Shown here piece by piece: positions 1-8,532 of a stretch of DNA of 64,000 nucleotides. A program made the translations under genes and the position numbers. Each line of letters opens with the position of its first letter. The stretch's first letter is position 1. The stretch spans positions 558,001 to 622,000 of the forward strand of contig NZ_CANLKW010000001.1 of NCBI RefSeq assembly GCF_947491795.1. Direction: 5' to 3'. A model generated the notes under the pieces. The model saw only the letters and a program-made list of their open reading frames with translations. It was not told where the DNA came from and made no database searches. Source of the stretch: an uncultured Roseobacter sp. (GTDB lineage: Bacteria > Pseudomonadota > Alphaproteobacteria > Rhodobacterales > Rhodobacteraceae).

Positions 1-2078
1 ATCGCAATCGCACCATAATCCGCCATCACCTGTTTGGCCTGTGCTGCCAGGTCGCGCAGAACCGCAGGATCATTGCCAAAGAACCGTGCCTCGATCTTGG
101 CGCCACCCCCGGGCCCCAGCATGAACTTCCACACTTTGGCGTTGGCCGCAGGAAAGTTCTCGTCGATCCAGGGCTGCACCTGCTCCACGAGGCCCGCAAT
201 CTGGGAAAATGCCTCTACGTCCACAAGGATCTGACCATAAGCCGAGCTTGCGTCGGCAGCCTCATAGGTCAGCATAAAGCGGGTGTGGCCCTGGCCGATG
301 ACGGTGTTTGTACCCGTGACACCGGGCAACTCCCGGATATGCGCGGCGATCTCCGTCAGCTGCGCTTCGGTGACCGAGATGTCTGCGCCTTCCGGCAGGA
401 AATAATCCACCACGAACTGCTCGCGGGTCGAGGCCGGGAAGAACCCCGGCGGGACCTGCGAGAACATGGCCATTGCAGAGGCAAAGAGCGCCACCACGAT
501 CACAACAGTCACATAACGGATGCGGATCGCATGACCCAGGAGCACCCGGTAACCGCGCAGAATGATGTTCTCCCCCTTTTCCTCGGCCTGGGTCGGCTTG
601 AGAAGCAGCGTACAGTAGTAAGGCGTCAGCCATATCGCCACGAGCCAGGAAAAGAGCAGCGCGATGCTGACAGTCCAGAACAGACTGCCCGCATACTCAC
701 CGGTGTTGTCAGGAGAAAATCCAATCGGGGAAAAAGCCAGAAAGCCCACAATTGTGCCGCCCAGCAGCGGCCATTTCGTCTGGTTGACGATGGCGATGGA
801 TGCGTCTGCCGGGCTTTCACCTTTCTGGACGCGGACCAGCGTCCCCTCGACCACCACAATGGCATTGTCGACCAGCATACCGAGCGCAATGATCAGCGCG
901 CCCAGCGATATGCGCTGCATATCCAGCCCGTAAAGATACATGCCCAGCAATGTGCCCGCGACCGTAATCAGCAGGATGCCCCCCATCAGGATGCCAGACC
1001 GCAGCCCCATAAAAATGAGCAGCGTGCCCACAACAATCGCCAGCGCCAGAACCACGTTCATGACAAAGTCGTTGACCGATACCCGCACAGAGCTCGACTG
1101 GTCGGAAATGGTTTCGACGTCGATGCCAATGGGCCGCTCGGAGATCAGCCCGGCCATGCGTTCTTTGACCAGATCGCCCATATTCACGACGTTGCCGCCG
1201 ATGTTATTCGATATCCCCAGCCCGATGGCAGGGCGGCCGTTGCGGTACAACAGACTGCTCGCCGGTTCGATATACCCACGCGAAACCGTCGCGATATCGG
1301 ACAGCTTGAACGACGCGCCATTCTGCGGGTTCACAATCACGAGGTTTTCGATGGCTTCGATCGAGTCCACCGCAGCCGGTGCACGCACAGTCAGGCGCGC
1401 TGGCCCGGCCTGGACCGAGCCGCCGGGCGAGACAAGGTTCTGACCTTCCAGCAGGCTGGCGATCTGTGCGGGTGCCAGCCCCAGTTCGATCAGCCGGGCG
1501 GAGGCGTATTCGACATAGATCACCTCTTCCTGCACACCGCTCAGAACCACCTTGGACACGCCATCCACGGTCACCAGTTCGCGCTGCAGATCCTTGCCGT
1601 ATTCGTAGAGCTCACTGATCGAGTAGTCGTCACCGACAATCGCGAAATAGAGCGCGTACACATCGCCAAAATCATCGTAGACAATACTGGGCAGCGCATT
1701 CGGCGGCAGTTCGCCCTGCATATCGCTGATCTTGGCCCGCATCTGCGTGAATTTCTGAGCAAGCTGGTCACGCGTCTTGGTGCTCGCAATGGTGAATTCA
1801 ATTTTCACCGTGCTGCGCCCCGGTGAAGAGACCGAGGTCACTTCCTCGACACCAGAGAGCTGTTGGAGTGCGTTTTCCACGACTTCGGTGACTTCACCCG
1901 CCACTTCCTCGGCGCTGGCGCCGGGATAGGGTGTGATAATCTGTGCCTGACGGATAATGAATTCGGGGTCTTCAAACCGTGGCAGAGCGGTATAGGCGAA
2001 ATAGCCGCCCAGCAGGATCAGAAAGGTGGCCAGCGCCGAGATCAGACGCTTTTCAATGGCGAAACGTGCGAGATCCAT
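1..2078 (-). CDS. RND-family efflux permease (AcrB-like), C-terminus outside the window
   Basis: Inner-membrane proton-driven pump of the AcrB/MexB superfamily. The frame runs from an ATG at 2078 to the window edge without a stop, giving about 692 of the usual 1000-1050 residues. Visible features are an N-terminal transmembrane helix (LISALATFLILLGGYFAYTALPRF), the periplasmic porter segment, and a helix with LIIALGMLVDNAIVVVEG, which corresponds to the proton-relay region of TM4 (the family has DD or DN here). The adaptor gene ends 3 bases upstream of this ATG, so the two form one minus-strand operon. No outer-membrane channel gene is present. The substrate cannot be read from the sequence. 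Family call is secure; export of a drug or hydrophobic compound is only family knowledge. Confidence 0.93.
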   Translation of the reverse strand, partial: MDLARFAIEKRLISALATFLILLGGYFAYTALPRFEDPEFIIRQAQIITPYPGASAEEVAGEVTEVVENALQQLSGVEEVTSVSSPGRSTVKIEFTIASTKTRDQLAQKFTQMRAKISDMQGELPPNALPSIVYDDFGDVYALYFAIVGDDYSISELYEYGKDLQRELVTVDGVSKVVLSGVQEEVIYVEYASARLIELGLAPAQIASLLEGQNLVSPGGSVQAGPARLTVRAPAAVDSIEAIENLVIVNPQNGASFKLSDIATVSRGYIEPASSLLYRNGRPAIGLGISNNIGGNVVNMGDLVKERMAGLISERPIGIDVETISDQSSSVRVSVNDFVMNVVLALAIVVGTLLIFMGLRSGILMGGILLITVAGTLLGMYLYGLDMQRISLGALIIALGMLVDNAIVVVEGTLVRVQKGESPADASIAIVNQTKWPLLGGTIVGFLAFSPIGFSPDNTGEYAGSLFWTVSIALLFSWLVAIWLTPYYCTLLLKPTQAEEKGENIILRGYRVLLGHAIRIRYVTVVIVVALFASAMAMFSQVPPGFFPASTREQFVVDYFLPEGADISVTEAQLTEIAAHIRELPGVTGTNTVIGQGHTRFMLTYEAADASSAYGQILVDVEAFSQIAGLVEQVQPWIDENFPAANAKVWKFMLGPGGGAKIEARFFGNDPAVLRDLAAQAKQVMADYGAIA

Positions 2079-2081
2079 GGG

Positions 2082-3326
2082 TTATTCCCCGATCCGGGAT
2101 ACCGGACGGATCACCGCACCCTCCCTCAGGTAGGAAACCCCGGCAGTCACGATGACCTCACCTGCGGAAAGGCCTTCCAGGACGTCAACTTCATCCCCGG
2201 CGACATCCCCCAGAGACACCGGCCGCGCGCTTACCGAACTGTCCGTTTCATCGACAATCCAGACAAAAGTGTTTGCACCGGTATCTGTGCCAATCGCGGA
2301 AAACGGAATACGCATGGCCGCAGCTGCCTGTTCACCACTGGACACGATAACGGTGCCGACCATACCGGGCAGAACCTGAGCACCCTCAGGCACCGTGATG
2401 CCGACGCGGGCGCGGTAGGTCTGTGTGCCCAGATCCGCCTGGGTCGAGAATTCCACCAGTTCTGCCGGGATTGCCTGACCCGGTCTCGCTTCAAGCAGTA
2501 CGCTTGAGGACACATCCTCCCGCGCGCTCCAGATCAGAACGTCCGGCCCGGGCACATCAAAGACCAGATCAACAGTTTCGAGAGCCTGCAGCAGAACGAC
2601 ACTCTGACCGGCGGATACATTTGTAAAGTTGTCGATATCGCGGCGCGCGATGATCCCGTCAAAGGGCGCGCGCAGAGTTGCATCATTCAGGTTGTCCAGT
2701 GCGGTACGCAGCTGACTGTCAAAGCCCCGGATCACGGCTTCGGCGGCCGAGATATCTTCTTCGCGCCCGCCTGCCCGTCCGATTGCGAGTTGTTCCAGCG
2801 ATGCCTGCAAGGCCGCACGCGCAACCTGGGCTGCCGCATCATCCTGCTCCAGCCGCGCCTCGGAGACGACACCGCGCTCGGCAAGCTGGCGGGTCCGTTC
2901 AAGCTGATCCTGGGCCTGGTCGACCTGGGCCTGGGCTGCCGCGACATCGGCCTCAAGGGCTGAAACCTCTTCGTCCCGCGCACCACGGCGCAGGATCTGC
3001 AACTGCGCCACGGCCTGGTCACGCTGGCTTTGCAACTGTGCCACAGCTTCCTCAAACGCCCGCTGGTCAAGCCGCGCGATCACATCGCCCTCAACAACGT
3101 TCGTGGCACCACGCACCGGCAGCTCCACGACCTCACCCGAGACTTTGAACGACAGAACAGCTTCCTGAGAGGGTTGAACAATCGCGGGATAGCGGCGTTC
3201 GATGGTCCGTGCACTTTCCTCAACCGTGATAACCTTGGCCGGTCTTGGTGGCTGGCCGGGTGCGTCCTGCGCCCCACCTGCCGATGCCCAGACCACAGCC
3301 ATGCTCAGAATTATTGCCAGTCTCAT
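2082..3326 (-). CDS. RND efflux periplasmic adaptor subunit (membrane fusion protein)
   Basis: 414-residue periplasmic adaptor linking the inner-membrane pump to an outer-membrane channel. It starts with a signal peptide (MRLAIILSMAVVWASAGGAQ). A lipoyl/barrel-sandwich half motif follows (SFKVSGEVVELPVRGATNVVEGDVIARLD), then a long alpha-helical hairpin rich in Ala, Gln and Glu (about residues 90-200). The second lipoyl half (LRAPFDGIIARRDIDNFTNVSAGQ) and beta-barrel/membrane-proximal domains complete the fold. It lies immediately upstream of the permease, with 3 bases between its stop and the permease start. The MFP family call is firm and the substrate is unknown. Confidence 0.94.
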   Translation of the reverse strand: MRLAIILSMAVVWASAGGAQDAPGQPPRPAKVITVEESARTIERRYPAIVQPSQEAVLSFKVSGEVVELPVRGATNVVEGDVIARLDQRAFEEAVAQLQSQRDQAVAQLQILRRGARDEEVSALEADVAAAQAQVDQAQDQLERTRQLAERGVVSEARLEQDDAAAQVARAALQASLEQLAIGRAGGREEDISAAEAVIRGFDSQLRTALDNLNDATLRAPFDGIIARRDIDNFTNVSAGQSVVLLQALETVDLVFDVPGPDVLIWSAREDVSSSVLLEARPGQAIPAELVEFSTQADLGTQTYRARVGITVPEGAQVLPGMVGTVIVSSGEQAAAAMRIPFSAIGTDTGANTFVWIVDETDSSVSARPVSLGDVAGDEVDVLEGLSAGEVIVTAGVSYLREGAVIRPVSRIGE

Positions 3327-3423
3327 AGATGCCCCCTGTACCTGCTCAAAGAACTACCATGCCTGGCGTGTAAGAACAGAAAAAAACACAAACAACGGTT
3401 GCAATGCAGCACGCGCTGCAACC

Positions 3424-3669
3424 TCAGCCGCCGACCATATAGGGCATCATCACCAGTTCACTGTCTTTGGTGACTTTTGTGAACCAGGCATCACGGTAAA
3501 TCACCCCGTCCAGCGAGAACGAAACCCCGCGCCTGATCTGTGGCGTGAGACCGGGGTGTTTTTCCGCCAGCTGGTCTAACACCTGGCGGAGATTAGCCGC
3601 GTCAACCTCGACGTATTCCTGTCCGTCCGCCAGGCTGCGCAGTGAGCCCCAGAGCTTCACGCGCACCAT
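3424..3669 (-). CDS. MoaD/ThiS-like ubiquitin-fold small protein
   Basis: 81-residue protein (MVRVKLWGSLRSLADGQEY...) with a beta-grasp pattern. It ends exactly in Gly-Gly (MMPYMVGG), the C-terminal diglycine that is adenylated and thiocarboxylated in MoaD and ThiS. It starts 3 bases after the stop of the molybdenum hydroxylase large subunit, so it is probably translated with it. A plausible role is sulfur carriage for molybdopterin synthesis or for sulfuration of the enzyme's Mo centre; this is inference. No MoaE or MoeB partner is adjacent. The fold and GG tail are visible; the specific pathway is not. Confidence 0.72.
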   Translation of the reverse strand: MVRVKLWGSLRSLADGQEYVEVDAANLRQVLDQLAEKHPGLTPQIRRGVSFSLDGVIYRDAWFTKVTKDSELVMMPYMVGG

Positions 3670-3672
3670 GGT

Positions 3673-5916
3673 TCAGCCCTTTTCAGAGAGTGCCCTGAGC
3701 AGGCGCGGCGGCGACATGGGCAACTCCGTGAGACGCACACCTGTGGCCCGGGACACCGCATTGCTGATCGCTGCAAGTGGCGGCACAATCGGCGTTTCAC
3801 CCACACCGCGCACACCGTAGGGGTGTCCGGGGTTCGGGATCTCCAGAATGACCGTTTCGATGGGCGGCAGGTCAGAGGCGACAGGAATACGGTAATCAAG
3901 AAAGCCCGGGTTTTGCAGACGCCCGTCTTCTCCATAGATGTATTCCTCGTTCAGCGCCCAGCCGATCCCCTGCACGGCACCGCCCTGCATCTGGCCTTCG
4001 ACATAGTCAGGATGCACCGCTTTGCCCGCGTCCTGAAAGATCGTGTACCGCAGCACTTTGGTAGCGCCGGTTTCGGGATCAATCTCTGTGTCCACAAGAT
4101 GCACGCCAAAGCTGACGCCCGCACCGTCTGCATTCACCTCATGATGGCCGGCAATGGGACCGCCTGTGTTGTCGGCCACTGCCGCAATTTCTGCGATGCT
4201 CATCGGCTCAAAGTCCCCGGCATTGGGCCCGGAGGGGCGCGCGTACCCGTCCTCCCAGACAACCGCGTCCTCGTCGATATCCCAGATTTTCGCCACACGG
4301 CGGCACATCTCGCGGATCGCGGCCCGCGCAGCCTCGATCGTTGCGAGCCCGACGGCAAATGTCACCCGGCTGCCGTCTGTTACGTCGTTAAAGCCCAGTG
4401 AGTTGGTGTCTGTGATGACGGTGCGCACCTTTTCATAGGGAATGCCCAGCTCTTCTGCTGCCATCATGGAAATAGACGCGCGCGAGCCTCCGATGTCCGG
4501 GTTGCCTTCGACCACGCCCACCGTGCCGTCCGAATTGAGGTTAAGCGATACACAGGTATTCCCCCCAAAGTTGAACCAGAAGCCGCAGGATAGGCCCCTG
4601 CCCTGATTTTCTCCCAGAGGTGCCGTGTAGTGTGGATGCGCTTTGGCAGCCTCCAGCGTGGCCACGAGGCCAATCTCGTTAAAGGTCGGGCCATAAGAGG
4701 ACAGTGTGCCCTTGCGCGCAGCATTCAGAATGCGGGTATCCAGCGGATCGAGATCAAGCGCCAGACACAGCTCGTCTACAACGCTTTCCACGGCATAGAT
4801 GGCCATGGGAGCCCCCGGAGCCCGGTATGCCACCTCTTTGGGCCGGTTGGTCATCACATTCCAGCCCAGCGTCTGAACCGCCTCCAGATCATAGGCCGCA
4901 AACGCTGACTGTGCGCCAAATTCCACCGTACCGCAGGGGAATGCACCGCCCTGATAGCGCAGTTTCGCCTGGGCTGCCGTGATACGGCCGTCCTGTGTCA
5001 TTCCGATTTTGACGTCTGTTGACGATGAAACTGTCGGGCCGGTTGCGCGGAACACTTCTTCGCGCGTCATGACGATTTTCACAGGCCGGCCTGCTTTGCG
5101 CGACAGCGCCAGCGCAACGGGTTCGATAAAGACAGTTGTCTTGCCGCCAAAACCACCCCCGATTTCAGAGGCCGTGACACGCAGCTGGCTGGCATCCATG
5201 CCCATCAGCGCAGAACAGATCGTGCGAACGTTGTATTGCCCCTGGGTGCAGCACCACAGGTCACCACGCCCATCCATCCCCATCGACGCCAGACAGGCGT
5301 GCGGCTCAATATAGCCCTGGTGGGTCGCAGCTGTTTTAAACGTCCGCTCTATGATTTTGTCGGCTTTGGCAAATCCTGCTTCCAGATCGCCATGCCCGAA
5401 TTCAAAGTGGCTGGTGACGTTTTCAGACATTCCCGCGCCGACGGATTCGTCCGCGCGCCCGGACTGGACCACGGGTGCATCGGGTTTCATTGCCTCGTCA
5501 ACATCCGTCACATGCGGCAGCACCTCATAATCGATACTGATCAGCCGGATCGCCTGACGTGCCGTCGCCTTGTCTACGGCTGCAACCGCTGCGACGGCAT
5601 GACCGTCATAGAGCACCTTTTCTCGCGCCAGACAGTTGTCTGCGATGTCACATAGCCCCTCGTCATCCGGCCGCACCAGATCTTCGGCTGTGACAATCGC
5701 CTTGACCCCCCGCAGAGCCTTCGCCGCAGATACATCTATGGACCTGATCCGCGCATGGGCATGCGGGCTGCGCAGAATACGGCCATGCAGCATGCCCGGG
5801 GCAGACATATCCGCACCATAGAGCGCTTTGCCGGTGACTTTTTCGATCCCGTCGGGGCGTTCAACACGTGTTCCAACAACCTTGAAACGGCGTTCTGATC
5901 CAGCGTCAAAGGCCAT
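3673..5916 (-). CDS. Xanthine dehydrogenase-family molybdopterin-binding (large) subunit
   Basis: 747-residue Mo-cofactor subunit of the xanthine oxidase/aldehyde oxidoreductase/CO dehydrogenase superfamily. The N-terminal a/b hammerhead domain is recognisable (RPDGIEKVTGKALYGADM...GRILRSPHAHARI). The glycine-rich Mo-binding loop EIGGGFGGKT and a C-terminal RGVGETP, which carries the conserved catalytic glutamate, are also present. Its partners are encoded immediately upstream: the 2Fe-2S subunit ends 1 base away. The superfamily hydroxylates N-heterocycles, aldehydes, hydroxybenzoyl-CoA or CO, but I cannot assign a substrate. The signature CO-dehydrogenase active-site loop (AYRCSFR type) is replaced by EVAYRAPGAPMAIYAVES, so CO dehydrogenase is unlikely. 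Confidence 0.93.
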   Translation of the reverse strand: MAFDAGSERRFKVVGTRVERPDGIEKVTGKALYGADMSAPGMLHGRILRSPHAHARIRSIDVSAAKALRGVKAIVTAEDLVRPDDEGLCDIADNCLAREKVLYDGHAVAAVAAVDKATARQAIRLISIDYEVLPHVTDVDEAMKPDAPVVQSGRADESVGAGMSENVTSHFEFGHGDLEAGFAKADKIIERTFKTAATHQGYIEPHACLASMGMDGRGDLWCCTQGQYNVRTICSALMGMDASQLRVTASEIGGGFGGKTTVFIEPVALALSRKAGRPVKIVMTREEVFRATGPTVSSSTDVKIGMTQDGRITAAQAKLRYQGGAFPCGTVEFGAQSAFAAYDLEAVQTLGWNVMTNRPKEVAYRAPGAPMAIYAVESVVDELCLALDLDPLDTRILNAARKGTLSSYGPTFNEIGLVATLEAAKAHPHYTAPLGENQGRGLSCGFWFNFGGNTCVSLNLNSDGTVGVVEGNPDIGGSRASISMMAAEELGIPYEKVRTVITDTNSLGFNDVTDGSRVTFAVGLATIEAARAAIREMCRRVAKIWDIDEDAVVWEDGYARPSGPNAGDFEPMSIAEIAAVADNTGGPIAGHHEVNADGAGVSFGVHLVDTEIDPETGATKVLRYTIFQDAGKAVHPDYVEGQMQGGAVQGIGWALNEEYIYGEDGRLQNPGFLDYRIPVASDLPPIETVILEIPNPGHPYGVRGVGETPIVPPLAAISNAVSRATGVRLTELPMSPPRLLRALSEKG

Positions 5917-5917
5917 G

Positions 5918-6394
5918 TTAAGCGCTCCTCATTTCAGCGGCAGCAATCTGCACCGCTTTGATTATCTTGTCATATCCGGTGCAGCGACACAGGTTTCCCG
6001 CCAGCCAGTAGCGGATTTCCGTCTCTGTCGGATCCGGGTTTTTCTCCAGCAGTGCTTTGGCAGCGACCAGAATTCCGGGGGTGCAGATCCCGCACTGAAG
6101 CGCTGCTTTTTCGATAAACACACGCTGCAGTACATGCAGGTTGTCACCGTCGGCCATGCCCTCAATCGTGCCCACTTCTGCACCATCCGCTTCAGCACCC
6201 AGCACAAGGCACGAGCACACCAGACGCCCGTTCAGGGTCACAGAACAGGCGCCACAATCGCCGGTGCCACAGCCTTCTTTTGCGCCCGTCAGGTTCAGTC
6301 TGTCGCGCAGCACGTCCAGAAGCGTTTCGTCAGGCGCACAGACAAATTCGGTCTCATCGCCATTGATCGTGGTCGAAATATGCAGTTTTTTCAT
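5918..6394 (-). CDS. Xanthine dehydrogenase-family 2Fe-2S subunit
   Basis: 158-residue small subunit passing electrons from the Mo site to FAD. The N-terminal plant-ferredoxin-like cluster motif CGTGDCGACSVTLNG, with a further C in RLVCSC, and the C-terminal helical-domain cluster motif CGICTPG...NLCRCTGYDKI are both complete, so two [2Fe-2S] clusters are predicted. It lies between the FAD subunit (3 bases upstream) and the Mo subunit (1 base downstream), in the order M-S-L seen for many three-subunit hydroxylases. Confidence 0.95.
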   Translation of the reverse strand: MKKLHISTTINGDETEFVCAPDETLLDVLRDRLNLTGAKEGCGTGDCGACSVTLNGRLVCSCLVLGAEADGAEVGTIEGMADGDNLHVLQRVFIEKAALQCGICTPGILVAAKALLEKNPDPTETEIRYWLAGNLCRCTGYDKIIKAVQIAAAEMRSA

Positions 6395-6397
6395 GTC

Positions 6398-7255
6398 TTA
6401 TCCCTGCGCCCGGTCCCGGGCAGTCTTTGCGGCACGCACGGCCAGCACACCGGCGGTGCTGGTGCGAAAGGCAACAGTTCCACGTTTGTCATCAATCGGG
6501 TTGCAGGCAGCTTCAACCGCAGCCTTCAGCGCCTCAAGCGCGCTGTCCTCCAGGCGGCTGCCAACCAGTGCTTCTGCCGCGGGTGCAACCAAAAGAACCG
6601 TCGGTGCAACTGCCCCCACGGCCACGCGTGCGGCTGTTACAATACCATCCGCATCGAGGGTCAGGCTGACCCCGGCGGAGGCGACGGCGATGTCCATCTC
6701 TGTCCGTGGAATGAAGCGCAGATAGGCATCTGCTGAGCGTTCAGGCCGCGCAGGCAGGAAAACAGAGGAGATGATATCGCCCGGTTCAAGCGATGTTTTT
6801 CCCGGCCCTTTCGGAATTTCGGTCACGGATACTTCGCGCACACCGCCAGTTCCATGAATGCGCACCACAGCGTCAGCAGCAAAGAGCGCGGGAACGCTGT
6901 CGGCCGCAGGCGAGCCGTTGCACAGATTGCCAATCATTGTCGCCCGACCCTGCACCTGTGTGGACCCGATCAGATCAAGCGCTTCTGCCACGCCGGGCCA
7001 CATCGCACAGACGCCCTTGTGTTCATTCAGAGCGGCACCGGAAACACCGGCGCCGATCCGAAAGCCACCATTCTCCGGCGTGATATCGCGCATCCCTGCC
7101 AGGTGTTTGACGTCAACGATCAGATCAGGCTCGACAACTTCGGATTTCATCTGCACCAGCACGTCTGTGCCACCCGCGAGTATCCGGGTCAGCCCGGTCT
7201 CTGCGACCATCATCGACGACGCCCGCTCCAGACTGTCCGGTCTTTCATATCTCAT
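6398..7255 (-). CDS. Xanthine dehydrogenase-family FAD-binding (medium) subunit
   Basis: 285-residue FAD subunit. It shows the pyrophosphate loop LAGGTDVLVQMKS near residues 25-37 and the second FAD contact TMIGNLCNGSPAADSVPAL near residues 105-125. A CO-dehydrogenase flavoprotein-type C-terminal domain follows. It is the first gene of the minus-strand operon FAD, 2Fe-2S, Mo subunit, MoaD-like. No regulator or transporter adjoins the operon to hint at the substrate. Confidence 0.93.
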   Translation of the reverse strand: MRYERPDSLERASSMMVAETGLTRILAGGTDVLVQMKSEVVEPDLIVDVKHLAGMRDITPENGGFRIGAGVSGAALNEHKGVCAMWPGVAEALDLIGSTQVQGRATMIGNLCNGSPAADSVPALFAADAVVRIHGTGGVREVSVTEIPKGPGKTSLEPGDIISSVFLPARPERSADAYLRFIPRTEMDIAVASAGVSLTLDADGIVTAARVAVGAVAPTVLLVAPAAEALVGSRLEDSALEALKAAVEAACNPIDDKRGTVAFRTSTAGVLAVRAAKTARDRAQG

Positions 7256-7649
7256 AGCTGTATTCCTGCTTTGTCACGGGCCACGATGCCCGGTCACAGA
7301 CCACGCCCCGGGCGTGCCCTGCGGTTTGAACCTTTTTCAACATGGCGAAATCGCTGGTCAATGGCAACGTCGGGAAGTGGGTTTTCTGACAGACTCTGAC
7401 ACCTGGTCGCAGGCCGTTGAACGTATCGCGCCAGACCTGCACCGCGCACCCACAACCGCAAGGTCACATTGCGGACAGTTGCCGTCAAAGCACGGGTTTC
7501 AGGGATTTCTGGTGTTGCTGAAACAGGGTTTGTGGCGGAGCGAACGGGATATCGTTCAAACCGTGGACGCTCTCATTGCATCTGAGATGCAACTGCCGCT
7601 CCGTTCTCCGATCTGAAGGAAGCAGGCGTTTCTCTTTCAGAAAAGCCTG
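7256..7649. other. Intergenic region between hydroxylase operon and tRNA-Ser
   Basis: About 390 bases without a convincing gene. It should hold the promoter of the molybdenum hydroxylase operon at its left side. The only structure seen is a tRNA-like stretch at 7533-7603, listed separately. Confidence 0.5.
7533..7603 (-). pseudogene. tRNA-Ser-like remnant (acceptor ends kept, body lost)
   Basis: On the minus strand the segment begins with GGAGCGG and ends with TCGCTCCGCCA, the same ends as the intact tRNA-Ser 50 bases away, including discriminator G and CCA. In between, a short stem (ACGG/CCGT) with TTTGAACGATAT resembles a degraded T arm, and TTGCATCT/AGATGCAA forms an 8-bp hairpin. The D arm, anticodon arm and long variable arm are missing. 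It reads as a decayed or rearranged copy of the neighbouring tRNA; a functional small hairpin RNA is an alternative. Confidence 0.4.
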
Positions 7650-7739
7650 TGGCGGAGCGACAGGGATTCGAACCCTGGAGACGGTCTCCCGCCTACACAC
7701 TTTCCAGGCGTGCGCCTTCGACCACTCGGCCACCGCTCC
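7650..7739 (-). tRNA. tRNA-Ser(GGA)
   Basis: Class II tRNA of 90 nt including an encoded CCA. Acceptor strands GGAGCGG and TCGCTCC pair (one G-U), discriminator is G, D arm GGCCGAGTGGTCGAAGGC, anticodon loop CTGGAAA with anticodon GGA, a long variable arm, and T arm CAGGGTTCGAATCCCTG. Reads UCC/UCU codons. Confidence 0.95.
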
Positions 7740-7809
7740 GTTGGCGCGGTTTAACGCGCCCGTGTCATGCTTTGCAAGAGGCAAAATGCGTGCCCGCGCA
7801 ACACAGCGT

Positions 7810-8532
7810 TCAGCCGTCCAGATGCAGGTAGATGCGCCGGTTCATCCGGCCCTTCTTTTCCGTCTTGCCCAGACGCACCCGCCCGATTTCGCCGAGACGT
7901 GCAACATGTGTCCCGCCGCATGGCTGCAGATCAATCGGTGTGGCCTCGTCACCGATGCGGATCAGACGGATGCGGCCAGAACCGCGCGGCGGCTTTACGG
8001 TCAGGGTTTTCACCAGATCGGGCTGCGCGTCGAGCTCTTCTTCGGTGATCCACTCCTCATGTACCCTGGCGTCGGTAGCAATCAGGTCATTGATCGCGCG
8101 GGCTATGGCGTCTTTGTCTTCCGGCGGTTCCGCCATATCAAAATCAAGACGACCCTTGTCTGCGCTGATCGAGCCGCCGGTCACGCCGAATGGAATGGCG
8201 ACTGACATCAGGTGAAGCGCCGTGTGCACCCGCATGTGGCCAAAGCGACGCTCCCAGTCGAGGCGCATCATGACAGTGGCACCAACCGCAGGCAGGATGC
8301 TGTGTTCTGCCGGAACGAGGATGATATCCTCGCCCTCGCCTTTGAGGGTCGTTGTGATCTCACACCTGTCACCACCTGCCAGATCCAGCCAGCCACTGTC
8401 CCCGGGTTGCCCGCCACCGGTTGGGTAAAACACGCTTTCATCCACGATCAGATGGCCCTGGTCGGTATACCCTGTGACGACGGCCTCAGCCTGCCGCAGG
8501 TATGCATCCTCGCGAAAAAGCATGTGGGTCAC
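7810..8532 (-). CDS. alaX: Alanyl-tRNA editing protein, AlaX family
   Basis: 240-residue free-standing homologue of the AlaRS editing domain, which hydrolyses Ser or Gly mischarged on tRNA-Ala. The zinc-site motifs are complete: HTALH at residues 103-107 and CGGTH at 205-209. The family's N-terminal [13 protein letters not shown] motif is at about 35-47. Its ATG overlaps the stop of the upstream mechanosensitive channel by 4 bases, making it the last gene of the trgA-trgB-cysK-channel-alaX run. Family and residues are clear; the exact serine/glycine preference is not readable. Confidence 0.93.
   Translation of the reverse strand: MTHMLFREDAYLRQAEAVVTGYTDQGHLIVDESVFYPTGGGQPGDSGWLDLAGGDRCEITTTLKGEGEDIILVPAEHSILPAVGATVMMRLDWERRFGHMRVHTALHLMSVAIPFGVTGGSISADKGRLDFDMAEPPEDKDAIARAINDLIATDARVHEEWITEEELDAQPDLVKTLTVKPPRGSGRIRLIRIGDEATPIDLQPCGGTHVARLGEIGRVRLGKTEKKGRMNRRIYLHLDG

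Noticed and set aside
285..1826. Long plus-strand frame of 513 codons
   Set aside because: Lies antisense to the RND permease; composition is Arg/His/Gln-rich and typical of a shadow frame in GC-rich DNA.
7485..7831. Open frames with peptides such as [27 protein letters not shown] and [23 protein letters not shown]
   Set aside because: They are translations of the tRNA-Ser gene on either strand, a well-known false-gene pattern.
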